Positions 1 to 19,535 of a stretch of DNA of 64,000 bases are shown here, piece after piece. The notes below the pieces were generated by a model that was not told where the DNA came from, did not search any database, and worked only from the letters and a program-made list of their open reading frames with translations. Origin of the DNA: Piscinibacter lacus. Its GTDB lineage: Bacteria; Pseudomonadota; Gammaproteobacteria; Burkholderiales; Burkholderiaceae_C. The stretch lies in NCBI RefSeq assembly GCF_016735685.1, contig NZ_JAERRA010000001.1:186001-250000 (forward strand), read 5' to 3'. The first letter of the stretch is position 1, and each line of letters begins with the position of its first letter. A program made the position numbers and the translations under genes.

Positions 1-423
1 GGCGGCCAGGAGCTTGGTCTTCGGGGCGTCGACGGCGATCGAATCGATCACGGCCAGACGGCCTTCGCGGGCCAGCTGCGAGAAGATGGACGCCATGCCG
101 GCGCGGTACATCTTCTTGTTGATCTTCTGGGTGAAGTTCTCGTCCGGGCTGTTCGGGAAGATGCGACCGCCCCCACGCCACAGCGGGGACGAGGTCATGC
201 CGGCGCGCGCGCGGCCGGTGCCCTTCTGGCGGAACGGCTTCTTCGTCGAGTGCTTGACCTGCTCGCGGTCCTTCTGGGCACGGGTGCCCTGACGCGCGTT
301 GGCCTGGTAGGCGACGACGACCTGGTGGACCAGCGCTTCGTTGAAGTCGCGGCCGAACACGGTGTCCGGCGCGTCAACCTTGGCCGAGGCCTGGCCCTGT
401 TCGTTCAGGAGCTCGAGTTGCAT
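1..423 (-). CDS. rplD: 50S ribosomal protein L4, 3' part cut by window edge
   Basis: L4 binds 23S rRNA early in large-subunit assembly and lines the peptide exit tunnel. The first 141 codons are visible, starting [10 protein letters not shown]. The conserved stretch [12 protein letters not shown] lies near residue 68 and [12 protein letters not shown] follows it. The gene runs off the left edge, so the C-terminal third is missing. Its ATG overlaps the rplC stop codon by one base (TGATG), the usual arrangement in the S10 operon, which points to translational coupling. Confidence 0.97.
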   Translation of the reverse strand, partial: MQLELLNEQGQASAKVDAPDTVFGRDFNEALVHQVVVAYQANARQGTRAQKDREQVKHSTKKPFRQKGTGRARAGMTSSPLWRGGGRIFPNSPDENFTQKINKKMYRAGMASIFSQLAREGRLAVIDSIAVDAPKTKLLAA

Positions 424-1103
424 CAGTTGGCTCCCTTCGAGGGCTTGGCCTTGACGGCCGGACTCACGGTCACGAAGCCACCCTTGGCGCCCGGCACCGC
501 ACCCTTGACCAGCAGGAGCTGGCGAGCCTCGTCGACGCGCACGACATCGAGGTTCTGGGTGGTGACAGTCTCGTCACCCATGTGGCCGGTCATCTTCTTG
601 CCCGGGAAGACGCGGCCCGGGTCCTGGGCCATCGAGATCGAGCCCGGGACATTGTGCGAACGCGAGTTGCCGTGCGAAGCGCGCTGCGAACCGAAGTTGT
701 GGCGCTTGATCGTGCCGGCAAAGCCTTTGCCGATCGACGTGCCCTGCACGTCGACTTGCTGCCCTTCGGCAAACAAGCTGGCGGGCACCACGGCGCCGGG
801 GGCATAGCCAGCGGCGACGTCGGCGGGGACGCGGAATTCCTTGAGGATCTCGCCGGCCTGCACGCCGGCCTTGGCCAGGTGACCTGCTTCGGGCTTGGTC
901 ACGCGGGACGCGCGGCGCTGACCGTAGGTCAGCTGCAGCGCGGAGTAGCCATCGACCTGTTCGGTCTTGACCTGGGTCACGCGGTTGTTCGACACATCGA
1001 GCACCGTCACGGGCACGGCATCGCCGTCGCTCGTGAAGATGCGCATCATGCCGACCTTGCGGCCCAGCAAACCGAGGCGATGGCCCGGATTGGCTGTCGT
1101 CAT
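423..1103 (-). CDS. rplC: 50S ribosomal protein L3
   Basis: L3 is an early-assembly protein of the large subunit near the peptidyl transferase centre. The protein is 226 residues and opens with [20 protein letters not shown]. The family signatures [17 protein letters not shown] and [11 protein letters not shown] are in the second half. An upstream in-frame ATG at 1139 exists, but the start at 1103 is preferred because TGGAG lies 6 bases before it and the protein then begins like other L3 proteins. It is co-transcribed with rplD downstream. A sigma-70-like promoter lies in the gap between rpsJ and this gene. Confidence 0.96.
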   Translation of the reverse strand: MTTANPGHRLGLLGRKVGMMRIFTSDGDAVPVTVLDVSNNRVTQVKTEQVDGYSALQLTYGQRRASRVTKPEAGHLAKAGVQAGEILKEFRVPADVAAGYAPGAVVPASLFAEGQQVDVQGTSIGKGFAGTIKRHNFGSQRASHGNSRSHNVPGSISMAQDPGRVFPGKKMTGHMGDETVTTQNLDVVRVDEARQLLLVKGAVPGAKGGFVTVSPAVKAKPSKGAN

Positions 1104-1276
1104 GAAGTTCTCCAGCCTCGTTGGGAGGCCTTGTTTCACCGACCCGGCATCGATTGGCCGGGCTTGAATGCCGCGCTTCCCGTCTTCAACCCACCCCCGG
1201 CCTGAACCTGGGGCGCGCAGCCTCTGGAAGAGCGCGAACGCCAGCCACCCGGGGGCAGCTGGCGCAAAAGCTTGCG

Positions 1277-1305
1277 AGTATAGCGACTCGCGGCACGCTC
1301 AGCAA
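1277..1305 (-). promoter_or_regulatory. Sigma-70-type promoter inside the S10 operon, upstream of rplC
   Basis: On the minus strand TTGCTG (1300-1305) is followed by a 17-bp spacer and TATACT (1277-1282). This sits in the 224-bp gap between rpsJ and rplC. It would give rplC-rplD and later S10-operon genes a start independent of the str promoter. The remainder of the gap has GC-rich stems but no recognisable gene. The promoter is predicted only from its boxes and spacing. Confidence 0.55.
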
Positions 1306-1327
1306 TCTGCGGCCGCGAGGCCGCGGC

Positions 1328-1639
1328 TTACTGCAGCTTGATCTCGACGTCGACGCCCGCGGGCAGGTCGAGCTTCATCAGCGCGTCGACCGTCTTGTCG
1401 GTCGGGTCGACGATGTCCATCAGGCGCTGGTGGGTGCGGATCTCGAACTGGTCGCGGCTGGTCTTGTTGACGTGCGGCGAGCGCAGGATGTCGAAGCGCT
1501 GCATGCGGGTTGGCAGGGGCACCGGGCCCTTGACGATGGCGCCGGTGCGCTTGGCGGTCTCGACGATCTCCTGGGCCGACTGGTCGATCAGCTTGTAGTC
1601 AAAGGCCTTCAGGCGGATGCGGATCTTCTGTTTTTGCAT
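1328..1639 (-). CDS. rpsJ: 30S ribosomal protein S10 / NusE
   Basis: S10 is a head protein of the small subunit and, as NusE, joins NusB and NusG in antitermination. It is 103 residues, exactly the usual length, beginning [17 protein letters not shown] and containing GPVPLPTR. An in-frame extension to 1684 is rejected because AAGGAAG lies just upstream of the ATG at 1639. It follows tuf by 70 bp, so it reads as the last gene of the str transcript and the first of S10. Confidence 0.98.
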   Translation of the reverse strand: MQKQKIRIRLKAFDYKLIDQSAQEIVETAKRTGAIVKGPVPLPTRMQRFDILRSPHVNKTSRDQFEIRTHQRLMDIVDPTDKTVDALMKLDLPAGVDVEIKLQ

Positions 1640-1709
1640 GACGTTTCTTCCTTGAAAAGAGCGATGAGGCCGCCCGGCCCGCACAGGGCGGCGGGCGGCA
1701 GGTCATGCA

Positions 1710-2900
<1,191 letters not shown>

Positions 2901-3053
2901 TTCAATCTCCGATAAAGAGCACTGCCAGTGCTCAGGGTTTTAGGTTTCCATCCCGCCGAACACCCTCTCGCCACTGGCTGCGGGAGGTCGGACGGGACGA
3001 AGACCGGGGAAGGGGATGGGACCGCCGCATCGCGCGGCAGCCCCAGGTCTCGC

Positions 3054-5156
3054 TTACTTGGCGCGCGCGGTGATGATCGCGTCGGCGACATTCTTCGGCG
3101 CCTCGCTGTAGTGCTTGAATTCCATCGTGTAGGTCGCGCGACCCTGCGACATCGAGCGCAGCGTGGTCGAGTAGCCGAACATTTCCGACAGCGGAACTTC
3201 GGCCTTGATGACCTTGCCACCGCCGGGCATGTCGTCCATGCCCTGGACCATGCCGCGACGGGACGACAGATCGCCCATCACGTTGCCGGCATAGTCTTCC
3301 GGGGTCTCGACTTCCACGGCCATCATCGGCTCCAGGATGACCGGGCTGGCCTTGCGGCAGGCGTCCTTGAAGCCCATCGAGGCAGCCATCTTGAACGCGT
3401 TTTCGTTCGAGTCCACGTCGTGGTACGAACCGAAGGTCAGCGTGACCTTGACGTCCACCACCGGGAAGCCGGCCAGCACGCCGTTCGGCAGGGTGTCGAT
3501 CACGCCCTTCTCGACCGCGGGAATGAACTCGCGCGGCACGACGCCGCCCTTGATCGCGTCAACGAATGTGAAGCCCTTGCCCGGCTCCTGCGGCTCGACG
3601 GTGAAGACCACGTGACCGTACTGGCCCTTGCCGCCCGACTGGCGGACGAACTTGCCCTCGACGTCGGTCGCGGTCTTGCGGATGGTCTCGCGGTAGGCCA
3701 CCTGCGGCTTGCCGACGTTGGCTTCCACGCCGAACTCGCGCTTCATGCGGTCGACGATGATTTCCAGGTGCAGCTCGCCCATGCCGGAGATGATGGTCTG
3801 GCCGGACTCTTCGTCGGTGCGCACGCGGAAGGACGGATCTTCCGCCGCCAGGCGCGACAGGGCGATGCCCATCTTTTCCTGGTCGGCCTTGGTCTTGGGC
3901 TCGACGGCCTGCGAGATCACCGGCTCGGGGAAGACCATCTTCTCCAGGGTGATGATGGCGTCCGGATCGCACAGGGTCTCGCCCGTGGTCACGTCCTTCA
4001 GGCCCACGCAGGCGGCGATGTCGCCGGCCAGAATTTCCTTGATCTCTTCACGCTGGTTGGCGTGCATCTGCAGGATCCGGCCGATGCGCTCCTTCTTGCC
4101 CTTGATGGGGTTGTAGACGGTGGCGCCCGAGAGCAGCACGCCCGAATACACCCGCACGAAGGTGAGCTGGCCGACGTAGGGGTCGGTCATCAGCTTGAAG
4201 GCCAGGGCCGCGAACTTCTCGCCGTCGTCGGCACGACGCACGACCGGCTGCTCGTCCTCGTCGGTGCCCGGCACCGGCGGGATGTCGATCGGCGAGGGCA
4301 TGAAGTCGATCACGCCGTCGAGCATGCGCTGCACGCCCTTGTTCTTGAAGGCGGTGCCGCAGAACATGGGCTGGATCTCGGCTGCGATGGTGCGGGTGCG
4401 GATGGCCGACTTGATCTCGTCCTCGCTCAGCTCGCCCGTCTCCAGGTACTTGTTCATCAGCTCTTCGTTGGCCTCGGCTGCCGCCTCGACCATCTTCTCG
4501 CGCCATTCCTGGGCGACTTCGACCAGATCCGCCGGGATCTCCTCGTAGCTGAACTTCATGCCCTGCGAGGCTTCATCCCACAGGATGGCCTTCATCTTGA
4601 GCAGATCGACGACGCCCTTGAAGTTTTCCTCGGCACCGATCGGGATCACGATGGGCACGGGGTTGGCCTTCAGGCGGGCCTTCATCTGGTCGACGACCTT
4701 GAAGAAGTTGGCGCCGGTGCGGTCCATCTTGTTGACGAAGGCCAGACGCGGCACCTTGTACTTGTTGGCCTGGCGCCAGACGGTTTCCGACTGCGGCTGC
4801 ACGCCACCCACGGCGCAATAGACCATGCAGGCGCCATCGAGCACGCGCATCGAGCGTTCGACTTCGATGGTGAAGTCCACGTGTCCGGGGGTGTCGATGA
4901 TGTTGATCCGGTGCTCGGGCAGGGACAGGTCCATGCCCTTCCAGAAGCAGGTCGTCGCCGCCGAGGTGATGGTGATGCCCCGCTCCTGCTCCTGCTCCAT
5001 CCAGTCCATCGTCGCAGCGCCATCGTGCACTTCGCCGATCTTGTGGTTCACGCCGGTGTAGAACAGGATGCGCTCGGTCGTGGTGGTCTTGCCGGCATCG
5101 ATGTGCGCAGAGATACCGATGTTGCGGTAGCGCTCGATGGGGGTTTTGCGGGACAT
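3054..5156 (-). CDS. fusA: Elongation factor G
   Basis: EF-G is the GTPase that drives translocation and, with RRF, ribosome recycling. It is 700 residues from [15 protein letters not shown]1 is [12 protein letters not shown] near residue 17, G3 is DTPGHVDFT near 88 and G4 is NKMDRTGA near 142; domains II to V follow at normal length. An in-frame ATG at 5186 exists, but GGAG lies 7 bases before 5156. It sits between rpsG and tuf as in the classical str operon. Confidence 0.98.
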   Translation of the reverse strand: MSRKTPIERYRNIGISAHIDAGKTTTTERILFYTGVNHKIGEVHDGAATMDWMEQEQERGITITSAATTCFWKGMDLSLPEHRINIIDTPGHVDFTIEVERSMRVLDGACMVYCAVGGVQPQSETVWRQANKYKVPRLAFVNKMDRTGANFFKVVDQMKARLKANPVPIVIPIGAEENFKGVVDLLKMKAILWDEASQGMKFSYEEIPADLVEVAQEWREKMVEAAAEANEELMNKYLETGELSEDEIKSAIRTRTIAAEIQPMFCGTAFKNKGVQRMLDGVIDFMPSPIDIPPVPGTDEDEQPVVRRADDGEKFAALAFKLMTDPYVGQLTFVRVYSGVLLSGATVYNPIKGKKERIGRILQMHANQREEIKEILAGDIAACVGLKDVTTGETLCDPDAIITLEKMVFPEPVISQAVEPKTKADQEKMGIALSRLAAEDPSFRVRTDEESGQTIISGMGELHLEIIVDRMKREFGVEANVGKPQVAYRETIRKTATDVEGKFVRQSGGKGQYGHVVFTVEPQEPGKGFTFVDAIKGGVVPREFIPAVEKGVIDTLPNGVLAGFPVVDVKVTLTFGSYHDVDSNENAFKMAASMGFKDACRKASPVILEPMMAVEVETPEDYAGNVMGDLSSRRGMVQGMDDMPGGGKVIKAEVPLSEMFGYSTTLRSMSQGRATYTMEFKHYSEAPKNVADAIITARAK

Positions 5157-5236
5157 GGTGGGCTCCAAATACGAAAGCCGCCCCACCGATCCGCAGGATC
5201 GGCCAGGGCAGCCAGGGACATCAGGGGTCGGTCGGC

Positions 5237-5707
5237 TTAGAAGCGGAAGTGCGAGAAGGCCTTGTTGGCTTCGGCCATACGGTGCACTTCGTCGCGCTTC
5301 TTGCAGGCGCCGCCGCGGCCTTCCGAGGCCTCCAGCAGTTCGTTGGCCAGACGCTGGGCCATCGACTTCTCGCTGCGCTTGCGGGCCGAATCCTTGAGCC
5401 AGCGCATGGCCAGCGCGACACGGCGGACGGGGCGGACTTCCACGGGAACTTGGTAGTTCGCACCGCCGACGCGGCGGGACTTCACTTCGACCATCGGCTT
5501 CACGTTGTTCAGCGCGGTCAGGAACACTTCGAGCGGGTCACGCTGGGCCTTCTTCTCGACTTGCTCGAGGGCACCGTAGATGATCCGTTCGGCCACGGCC
5601 TTCTTGCCGGACTCCATGACCACGTTCATGAACTTCGAGAGATCCACATTGCCGAACTTCGGATCGGGCAGGATCTCGCGCTTGGGGACTTCGCGACGAC
5701 GCGGCAT
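5237..5707 (-). CDS. rpsG: 30S ribosomal protein S7
   Basis: S7 starts assembly of the 30S head and contacts mRNA and tRNA at the E site. It has 156 residues, starting [19 protein letters not shown], with [16 protein letters not shown] in the middle. In enteric bacteria S7 binds the rpsL-rpsG gap to repress its own operon. Here that gap is 167 bp and carries two similar GC-rich stems near 5782-5800 and 5816-5836, which could serve as such a site. Confidence 0.98.
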   Translation of the reverse strand: MPRRREVPKREILPDPKFGNVDLSKFMNVVMESGKKAVAERIIYGALEQVEKKAQRDPLEVFLTALNNVKPMVEVKSRRVGGANYQVPVEVRPVRRVALAMRWLKDSARKRSEKSMAQRLANELLEASEGRGGACKKRDEVHRMAEANKAFSHFRF

Positions 5708-5874
5708 GACTCTTCCTTTATTGCTTCAGTCGGCCCGGACTTCCGGACCACGGACACCCATCCGGGGCATCCACTTACTCGGCGGCGCGCAGCGTGCGCC
5801 CCAACCGACAACCCTGGGCGCGCAGCATGCGCACCCGCGATGACACCGCGTTGAAGGCGGCGCCTGGCCTGTGA

Positions 5875-6252
5875 TCAGGCCTTCTTCGGGCGCTTCGCGC
5901 CGTACTTCGAGCGGGACTGCTTCCGGTCCTTGACGCCCTGCAGATCGAGGGAGCCACGGACGATGTGGTAGCGCACACCCGGCAGGTCCTTGACCCGGCC
6001 GCCACGAACCAGCACGACGCTGTGTTCCTGGAGGTTGTGGCCTTCGCCGCCGATGTAGGAGATCACCTCGAAGCCGTTGGTCAGGCGCACCTTGGCGACC
6101 TTCCGCAGCGCCGAGTTCGGCTTCTTCGGGGTGGTGGTGTAGACCCGGGTGCAGACACCGCGACGTTGCGGGCAGGCCTGCATGGCCGGCGACTTGGATT
6201 TCGTGACTTCGGTCTCGCGACCGTAGCGCACGAGCTGGTTGATGGTCGGCAT
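5875..6252 (-). CDS. rpsL: 30S ribosomal protein S12
   Basis: S12 sits at the decoding centre and controls accuracy. It is 125 residues, [13 protein letters not shown] onward. The streptomycin-interaction loops [11 protein letters not shown] and [13 protein letters not shown] carry the wild-type lysines, so the target looks streptomycin sensitive. It is the first gene of the str transcript, with a leader of about 200 nt after the promoter at 6466-6494. Confidence 0.98.
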   Translation of the reverse strand: MPTINQLVRYGRETEVTKSKSPAMQACPQRRGVCTRVYTTTPKKPNSALRKVAKVRLTNGFEVISYIGGEGHNLQEHSVVLVRGGRVKDLPGVRYHIVRGSLDLQGVKDRKQSRSKYGAKRPKKA

Positions 6253-6465
6253 GGGGTAACTTGTTCCCGTGTGAAGTTACATGAACCTTCCCGACGGTCC
6301 CTGCACGCGAATCGCATGGCGGGATCGAAGATCCCGGCCCCACACCGATCTCGCGGCTGCATGTGGCGCTTGCGGTCTTGAACGGGTCCGGTCCCGACCA
6401 ACACGCAAGGCCTGTCAGCTAAGCGCCCAGCAAAGAGCGAAGCAGAAACTGCCGAAAAGCTTTCC

Positions 6466-6494
6466 ATTGTAGGCTGCGCGACGCTTTGCTGCAA
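6466..6494 (-). promoter_or_regulatory. rpsLp: Main str-operon promoter
   Basis: The minus strand reads TTGCAG (6489-6494), a 17-bp spacer, then TACAAT (6466-6471). This is a near-consensus sigma-70 promoter with ideal spacing. Transcription would start near 6459 and leave a leader of about 206 nt before rpsL, which holds no other gene that I can see. The divergent PIN gene begins 15 bp beyond the -35 box. Confidence 0.7.
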
Positions 6495-6508
6495 GAAGCG
6501 CCTGGCCC

Positions 6509-7009
6509 ATGACCCCATTGCCCCACGATCCCCCGCCCGCAGAGGCAGGCGAAGCCAACCCCCCTCCCGACCCGGCACCGCTGCGGGCCGTGATCGACAC
6601 CCAGTTGCTGCTGGACTGGCTGGTCTTTGACGAGCCCGCGGCCGCCCCCTGGGTCCAGGCCCTGATCGCAGGCCGCCTGCGCTGGCTCGCCAGCCCCTGG
6701 ATGCAGCAGGAATGTGAGCGCACGCTGCGGCGCAGCGTGTTGCAGCGCTGGTCGCCCGACCCACAGCGCGTGGCGCAAGCCTGGTCGATCTGGGCCGAGC
6801 TGCACGCCGAGGCGCCGCCGCAGCCGCGCCTGCGCAGCCGCGATCCGGACGACCAGGCCTTCCTTGACCTGGCCCTGGCCTGCGGCGCCGACGCGCTGCT
6901 CACCCGCGACCGCGACCTGCTCGTGCTGCGCAAGCGCGCCGCAGCCCTCGGCTTGTGGATCGGCCCGCCGCAACAGCACCCTGCCCTGCGAGACGCCGCG
7001 CGACCATGA
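6509..7009 (+). CDS. PIN-domain protein, COG1569-like putative toxin ribonuclease
   Basis: PIN domains are metal-dependent ribonucleases; this subfamily is usually described as the toxin of a toxin-antitoxin pair. The protein has 166 residues with a Pro-rich N-terminus. It shows the first acidic residue in VIDTQLLLDW near residue 28, an acidic QQECERTLRR near 70, and SRDPDDQAFLDLALACGADALLTRDRD in the C-terminal half (residues about 110-137), which supplies the remaining Asp ligands. No antitoxin gene is adjacent: rpsL lies divergently upstream and rpoC convergently downstream. Its TGA stop overlaps the T-tract of the rpoC terminator. It may be a domesticated housekeeping PIN nuclease rather than an active toxin. 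Confidence 0.85.
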   Translation: MTPLPHDPPPAEAGEANPPPDPAPLRAVIDTQLLLDWLVFDEPAAAPWVQALIAGRLRWLASPWMQQECERTLRRSVLQRWSPDPQRVAQAWSIWAELHAEAPPQPRLRSRDPDDQAFLDLALACGADALLTRDRDLLVLRKRAAALGLWIGPPQQHPALRDAARP

Positions 7010-7032
7010 AAAAAGGCGGCCGAAGCCGCCTT
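7009..7032 (-). terminator. Rho-independent terminator after rpoC
   Basis: On the minus strand the stem GGCGGC/GCCGCC closes a TTCG tetraloop and is followed by six T. It lies 41 bp after the rpoC stop and ends the rpoBC transcript. The A-tract side overlaps the stop codon of the convergent PIN gene. Confidence 0.9.
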
Positions 7033-7072
7033 GTCCTGCCAGGACCGACCCCTTGCGGGGCCGGGGTCCGGA

Positions 7073-11311
<4,239 letters not shown>

Positions 11312-11331
11312 GGGGTGCTCCTTGTCCGTTC

Positions 11332-15459
<4,128 letters not shown>

Positions 15460-15727
15460 GAATCACTCCGTGTCGAAGAGACACCGCCCGGCCCAGGCGG
15501 CACCCGTTCGGCGACTGGCGGCGCAGACTTTGCGTCTGCTGCTTGGTGGCAGGCCACTACCTGCCGCTGGCGGACAACCGGGGCCTTGCACCCCAGTCCG
15601 ACCAAACCGGTTCCCTGCAGTCGGTTCAGAGAACACTTGCAAGGCCCGCCCCGCATGCGATGCGGACCTTGCAGCTGCTCTCCGGGGCCGGTGAACGCCG
15701 GCTGGCGCCCACCGACCCTGGAAGCAC

Positions 15728-15759
15728 AAAAGGCTGGGGGCCGAAACCGGCACCCAGCC
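15728..15759 (-). terminator. Partial terminator/attenuator between rplL and rpoB
   Basis: The minus-strand RNA forms a two-step stem: GGCTGGG with CCCAGCC outside and GCCG with CGGC inside, around a GUUU loop, followed by UUUU. It starts about 18 bp after the rplL stop. In E. coli a leaky terminator at this position lowers rpoBC relative to L7/L12; the short U-tract fits partial read-through. I see no gene in the rest of the 317-bp gap (15460-15776). Confidence 0.75.
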
Positions 15760-15776
15760 CCCTGTGCGGGTCGAGA

Positions 15777-16157
15777 TTACTTGATCTCGGCCTTGGCGCC
15801 GGCTTCCACCAGCTTCTTGACGGCGGCTTCGGCGTCGGCCTTGGCGATCGCTTCCTTGACGTTCTTGGGCGCGCCGTCGACCAGGTCCTTGGCCTCCTTG
15901 AGGCCCAGGCCGGTCAGCTCGCGCACGGCCTTGATGACCGAGACCTTGTTGGCGCCGGCTTCGAGCAGCACGACGTTGAACTCGGTCTTCTCTTCGGCGG
16001 CCGGGGCAGCGGCGCCACCGGCGGCACCGCCACCGGCGACGGCGACGGCTGCGGCGGACACGCCGAACTTCTCTTCAACGGCCTTGACCAGGTCGTTGAG
16101 TTCCAGGACGGTCATGGTGTCCAGGGCAGCCAGGAAGGCGTCTTTGTCGAAAGCCAT
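15777..16157 (-). CDS. rplL: 50S ribosomal protein L7/L12
   Basis: Stalk protein present in several copies, recruiting translational GTPases. It is 126 residues: an N-terminal dimerisation part [20 protein letters not shown], an Ala/Gly-rich hinge (about 37-55) and a C-terminal domain with [16 protein letters not shown]. It lies 60 bp after rplJ, with AGGAA just upstream of the ATG. Confidence 0.98.
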   Translation of the reverse strand: MAFDKDAFLAALDTMTVLELNDLVKAVEEKFGVSAAAVAVAGGGAAGGAAAPAAEEKTEFNVVLLEAGANKVSVIKAVRELTGLGLKEAKDLVDGAPKNVKEAIAKADAEAAVKKLVEAGAKAEIK

Positions 16158-16217
16158 TTGGGGTTCCTAAATCGGTTGTCGTACGGTCTTCGTACGGTTG
16201 AATCAGAAGAGACGATC

Positions 16218-16742
16218 TCAGGCAGCAGCCGCTTCGGCGACCGGCGCTTCGGCGCCGCCACCTTGCTTCTTGGCCACCTCGGCCAGCACGCGGGCCAGGC
16301 CAGAGACCGGGGTCTGCAGCAGACCGAGCAGCTGGGCCAGCAGGACTTCCTTGCTGGGCACATTGGCCAGGGCCTTGACGCCGTCGACGTCCAGCACCTT
16401 GCCGCCAAAGGCACCGCCCTTGATGACCAGCTTGTCGTTAGTCTTGGCAAAGTCGGCGATGACTTTGGCTGCGGCGACGGCGTCTTCGGAGAAGCCGTAG
16501 ATCAGCGGGCCGACGAACTGGGCCTCGGCCACCTCAAAGGACGTGCCGGCAACAGCGCGACGGGCCAGGGTGTTCTTCAGCACGTGAAGATAGACACCCT
16601 TTTCCCGCGCGACCTTGCGCAGTGCGTCCAGATGAGCGACGGTGAGGCCACGGTACTCGGCCACGGCCAAGGTCTGTGCCTTGGCCGCCTGGGCCGACAC
16701 TTCCTCGACAACGGCTGCTTTCTCGTTGCGATTGAGACTCAA
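16218..16742 (-). CDS. rplJ: 50S ribosomal protein L10, TTG start
   Basis: L10 anchors the L7/L12 stalk and represses its own operon by binding the leader. The normal N-terminus of beta-group L10, [14 protein letters not shown], is preceded by a TTG codon at 16742-16740, and AAGGAG stands 6 bases before it. That gives 174 residues, the expected size. The upstream ATG at 16796 would add 18 residues with no homology pattern and is rejected. [14 protein letters not shown] and [10 protein letters not shown] are the rRNA-binding parts. Confidence 0.95.
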   Translation of the reverse strand: MSLNRNEKAAVVEEVSAQAAKAQTLAVAEYRGLTVAHLDALRKVAREKGVYLHVLKNTLARRAVAGTSFEVAEAQFVGPLIYGFSEDAVAAAKVIADFAKTNDKLVIKGGAFGGKVLDVDGVKALANVPSKEVLLAQLLGLLQTPVSGLARVLAEVAKKQGGGAEAPVAEAAAA

Positions 16743-17031
16743 GGTCCACTCCTTAAAACGTGGATGGATCCGGAACGACGCCCGCACGCCACCCACACCG
16801 GGTTGCAGCGACCTTGCCGTTCAGGAACCCCGGAGCATCTTGCGACACCCCGCGGCCAACCTTTGCGGCGGGACCGCCATCTGCGCTGGCCGCCCGGCCC
16901 GAGGGCCGGACGATTAAGCGGGACCGGGGTCCCGCGCCAGCGGTCTTGGATGGCCCGGCGGCTCGCGCCGCCGGCCCACCAATCCTTGAGGCGCCCCGCC
17001 AGACCCGCGCGGCGCCGGATGTTTCAGCCGA
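16743..17031 (-). other. rplJ leader, GC-rich structured gap
   Basis: The 289-bp gap between rplA and rplJ has no gene. On the minus strand it holds several strong stems, including GCGGGACC/GGTCCCGC and GTCCGGCCC/GGGCCGGGC. This is where L10-L7/L12 binds its own mRNA in characterised bacteria. I could not identify a clear promoter. Confidence 0.5.
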
Positions 17032-17739
17032 TCAGGCGCCCGGCTGGGCGTTGATCGAGGCGACGTCGACGCGCACGCCCACGCCCATGGTCGAGGACAC
17101 CGCCACCTTGCGCAGGTAGATGCCCTTGCTCGACGCGGGCTTGGCCTTGTTCAGCGCTTCCAGCAGGGCTTGCAGATTGCCCTTGAGCTTGGCGCCGTCG
17201 AAGGAACGGCGACCGATGGTGCCGTGGATGATGCCGCCCTTGTCGACGCGGAACTGGACCTGGCCGGCCTTGGCATTGCGCACGGCGGTGGCAACGTCCG
17301 GGGTCACGGTGCCGACCTTCGGGTTCGGCATCAGGCCGCGCGGGCCCAGGATCTGGCCCAGGGTACCGACGACGCGCATGGTGTCCGGCGAGGCGATGAC
17401 CACGTCGAAGGGCATGTCGCCCGCCTTGACGCGCTCGGCCAGGTCTTCCATGCCGACGATGTCGGCGCCAGCGGCCTTGGCTTCCTCGGCCTTGGCGCCC
17501 TGGGCGAAGACGGCGACGCGCTTGGTCTTGCCGGTGCCGTTGGGCATCACGACCGCGCCGCGGACGACCTGGTCGGACTTCTTGGCGTCGACGCCGAGCT
17601 GCACCGACACGTCGATGGACTCGTCGAACTTGGCGGTCGCGCAGGCTTGCACCAGCGCCAGGGCCTCGTCGATCGGATAGAGCTTGGTGCTCTCAACCTT
17701 GCCCTGCAGGGCCTTGGCTTTCTTGGTCAGCTTGGCCAT
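17032..17739 (-). CDS. rplA: 50S ribosomal protein L1
   Basis: L1 forms the mobile stalk at the E site and is also a translational repressor of rplK-rplA. It has 235 residues from [28 protein letters not shown] and [14 protein letters not shown] are family signatures. The in-frame extension to 17805 is inside rplK and is rejected. The start follows the rplK stop by one base, with GGAGG in the end of rplK acting as ribosome binding site, so the two are coupled. Confidence 0.98.
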   Translation of the reverse strand: MAKLTKKAKALQGKVESTKLYPIDEALALVQACATAKFDESIDVSVQLGVDAKKSDQVVRGAVVMPNGTGKTKRVAVFAQGAKAEEAKAAGADIVGMEDLAERVKAGDMPFDVVIASPDTMRVVGTLGQILGPRGLMPNPKVGTVTPDVATAVRNAKAGQVQFRVDKGGIIHGTIGRRSFDGAKLKGNLQALLEALNKAKPASSKGIYLRKVAVSSTMGVGVRVDVASINAQPGA

Positions 17740-17740
17740 G

Positions 17741-18172
17741 TCAGACGCCCTCCACCATGATGCCCATCGAGCGGGCCGAGCCCGCGATCGTGCGAACGGC
17801 CGCATCCAGGTCGGCGGCGGTCAGGTCCGGCTGCTTGGTCTTGGCGATTTCCTCGACCTGCGCGCGCGTCAGCTTGGCGACCTTGTCCGTGTGCGGACGG
17901 GCCGAGCCACGCTCGATCTTCGCGGCCTTCTTCAGCAGCACGGTGGCCGGCGGCGTCTTGAGGACGAAGGTGAAGCTCTTGTCGGCGAAGGCGGTGATCA
18001 CCACCGGCAACACCAGACCGGGCTCCATGCCCTGGGTCTTGGCGTTGAACGCCTTGCAGAACTCCATGATGTTCAGACCGCGCTGACCCAGCGCCGGACC
18101 GATCGGGGGCGAAGGATTCGCCTTCCCTGCGGGGATTTGCAGCTTGATGAAGCCGACAATCTTCTTGGCCAT
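17741..18172 (-). CDS. rplK: 50S ribosomal protein L11
   Basis: L11 forms the GTPase-associated centre with 23S rRNA and is needed for RelA activation. It is 143 residues, [20 protein letters not shown] onward, with [19 protein letters not shown] and the C-terminal [12 protein letters not shown]. The 184-bp gap to nusG contains short GC-rich stems and a repeated GCCGGCACGAG, but no gene. Confidence 0.98.
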   Translation of the reverse strand: MAKKIVGFIKLQIPAGKANPSPPIGPALGQRGLNIMEFCKAFNAKTQGMEPGLVLPVVITAFADKSFTFVLKTPPATVLLKKAAKIERGSARPHTDKVAKLTRAQVEEIAKTKQPDLTAADLDAAVRTIAGSARSMGIMVEGV

Positions 18173-18356
18173 GCTTGCTCCGATGACCCCGTCCGCGGCC
18201 TGCGGCGGGGCTTGAGTGCAAACGCCCGGGGGGCTGCCCCAGGCTCCTCGTGCCGGCGTCTCGTGCCGGCTGAAACGGGTGGCGTTGCCTCATCTTGCGA
18301 AGGGCACCCCGCCACCGGGGTGGTTTGTTCGGGCGCGGGCCGCAGGGCCCGGCGCC

Positions 18357-18920
18357 TCAGATCTTCTCGATCTGGTGGAAGTCGAGTTCGACCGGCGTGG
18401 CGCGGCCGAAGATGGTGACCGAGACGCGGATCTTGGACTTGTCGTAGTTGACTTCCTCGATCGCGCCATTGAAGTCGGTGAAGGGACCTTCCTTGACACG
18501 GACGACCTCGCCGACTTCCCACTCGACCTTGGGCCGCGGCTTCTCGATGCCTTCCTGCATCTGGTTGACGATCTTCATGACCTCGTCTTCCGAGATCGGC
18601 GTCGGGCGGTTCTTGGCGCCGCCGACGAAGCCCGTCACCTTGGAGGTGTGCTTGACCAGGTGCCAGGAATCGTCGTCCATCAGCATCTCGACCAGCACAT
18701 AGCCGGGGAAGAAGCGTCGCTCGGTCACGGCCTTCTTGCCGTTCTTCATCTCGACGACCTCTTCGGTCGGGACGAGGATGCGGCCGAACTTGTCCTGCAT
18801 GCCGGCGCGGTCGATGCGCTCGCGCAGGTTGCGCTCCACGGCCTTCTCCATGCCGGAGTAGGCGTGCACGACGTACCAGCGCAAGGGGGCGGCTGCGGGG
18901 ATCTGCGGGGTCTCGCTCAT
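18357..18920 (-). CDS. nusG: Transcription termination/antitermination factor NusG
   Basis: NusG binds RNA polymerase, reduces pausing and links it to Rho or to S10 on the ribosome. It has 187 residues. The NGN domain includes [18 protein letters not shown] (about 15-32) and [10 protein letters not shown], and the C-terminal KOW domain includes [13 protein letters not shown] near 130. It follows secE by 36 bp, the normal pairing. Confidence 0.98.
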   Translation of the reverse strand: MSETPQIPAAAPLRWYVVHAYSGMEKAVERNLRERIDRAGMQDKFGRILVPTEEVVEMKNGKKAVTERRFFPGYVLVEMLMDDDSWHLVKHTSKVTGFVGGAKNRPTPISEDEVMKIVNQMQEGIEKPRPKVEWEVGEVVRVKEGPFTDFNGAIEEVNYDKSKIRVSVTIFGRATPVELDFHQIEKI

Positions 18921-18956
18921 CGGGGGTCCTTCAGGATCGCGCGGGGTCGGGGGCGA

Positions 18957-19343
18957 TCAGCCGCGCCAGCCGAGGATCAGGTCGTAGAAGACCCATTCCA
19001 GCGCCTTGTCGGTCAGCCACAGGAAGAGCGCCATCACCACGACGAAGGCGAAGACGTAGAGCGTCATCTGCGTCGCTTCCTTTCGGCTCGGCCAGACGAC
19101 CTTGCGAAGTTCGCGCGTGGCATCCCGCCCGAAGCCGATCAGGCGCCTGCCCGGATCGGCGCGGAAGAACAGGGCGACGGCACCCGCCAGCAGCAGCAGC
19201 AGCGCGACCACGCGCTGCCACAGCGGCTGGCTGGCCAGCAAGTAGAAGGCGGCGACGGCCGCCACGACCAGCACGCCGACCGCGGCGAGCTTGGCCTTTT
19301 CGGCCGCCGGCGTCACGGTTTCGACGGAGGGAGATGCACTCAT
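18957..19343 (-). CDS. secE: Preprotein translocase subunit SecE
   Basis: SecE clamps SecY in the inner-membrane translocon. It has 128 residues and the three-helix form seen in E. coli: hydrophobic stretches about 20-38, 44-60 and 95-115. The conserved amphipathic part is ATRELRKVVWPSRKEATQ just before the last helix. It sits between tRNA-Trp and nusG. Confidence 0.96.
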   Translation of the reverse strand: MSASPSVETVTPAAEKAKLAAVGVLVVAAVAAFYLLASQPLWQRVVALLLLLAGAVALFFRADPGRRLIGFGRDATRELRKVVWPSRKEATQMTLYVFAFVVVMALFLWLTDKALEWVFYDLILGWRG

Positions 19344-19407
19344 GGTGTTCGCTTCGGCTGCACCCGGCCGGAACCGATCCGGGTTCGAGGGCCAGGCCGC
19401 TCATTCA

Positions 19408-19451
19408 GCAGCAAAGCCCGCCGGGCCGTGAGGCCTGTTGCGGGCTGCTGC
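19408..19451 (-). other. Long hairpin between tRNA-Trp and secE
   Basis: In the 192-bp gap GCAGC and AGCCCGC pair with GCGGGCT and GCTGC, with a small bulge, and an inner GGGCC/GGCCT stem closes a four-base loop. No T-tract follows, so it is not a standard terminator. It could be a processing or stability element at the tRNA-mRNA junction. Confidence 0.4.
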
Positions 19452-19535
19452 GCGGGGCGTCGGATCAGGCTTGCTTCGGGGCCGGGGCTCCGGAACAGAC
19501 CACTTGGACGCTGCGGTGTTTCGATCGATTCGGCG

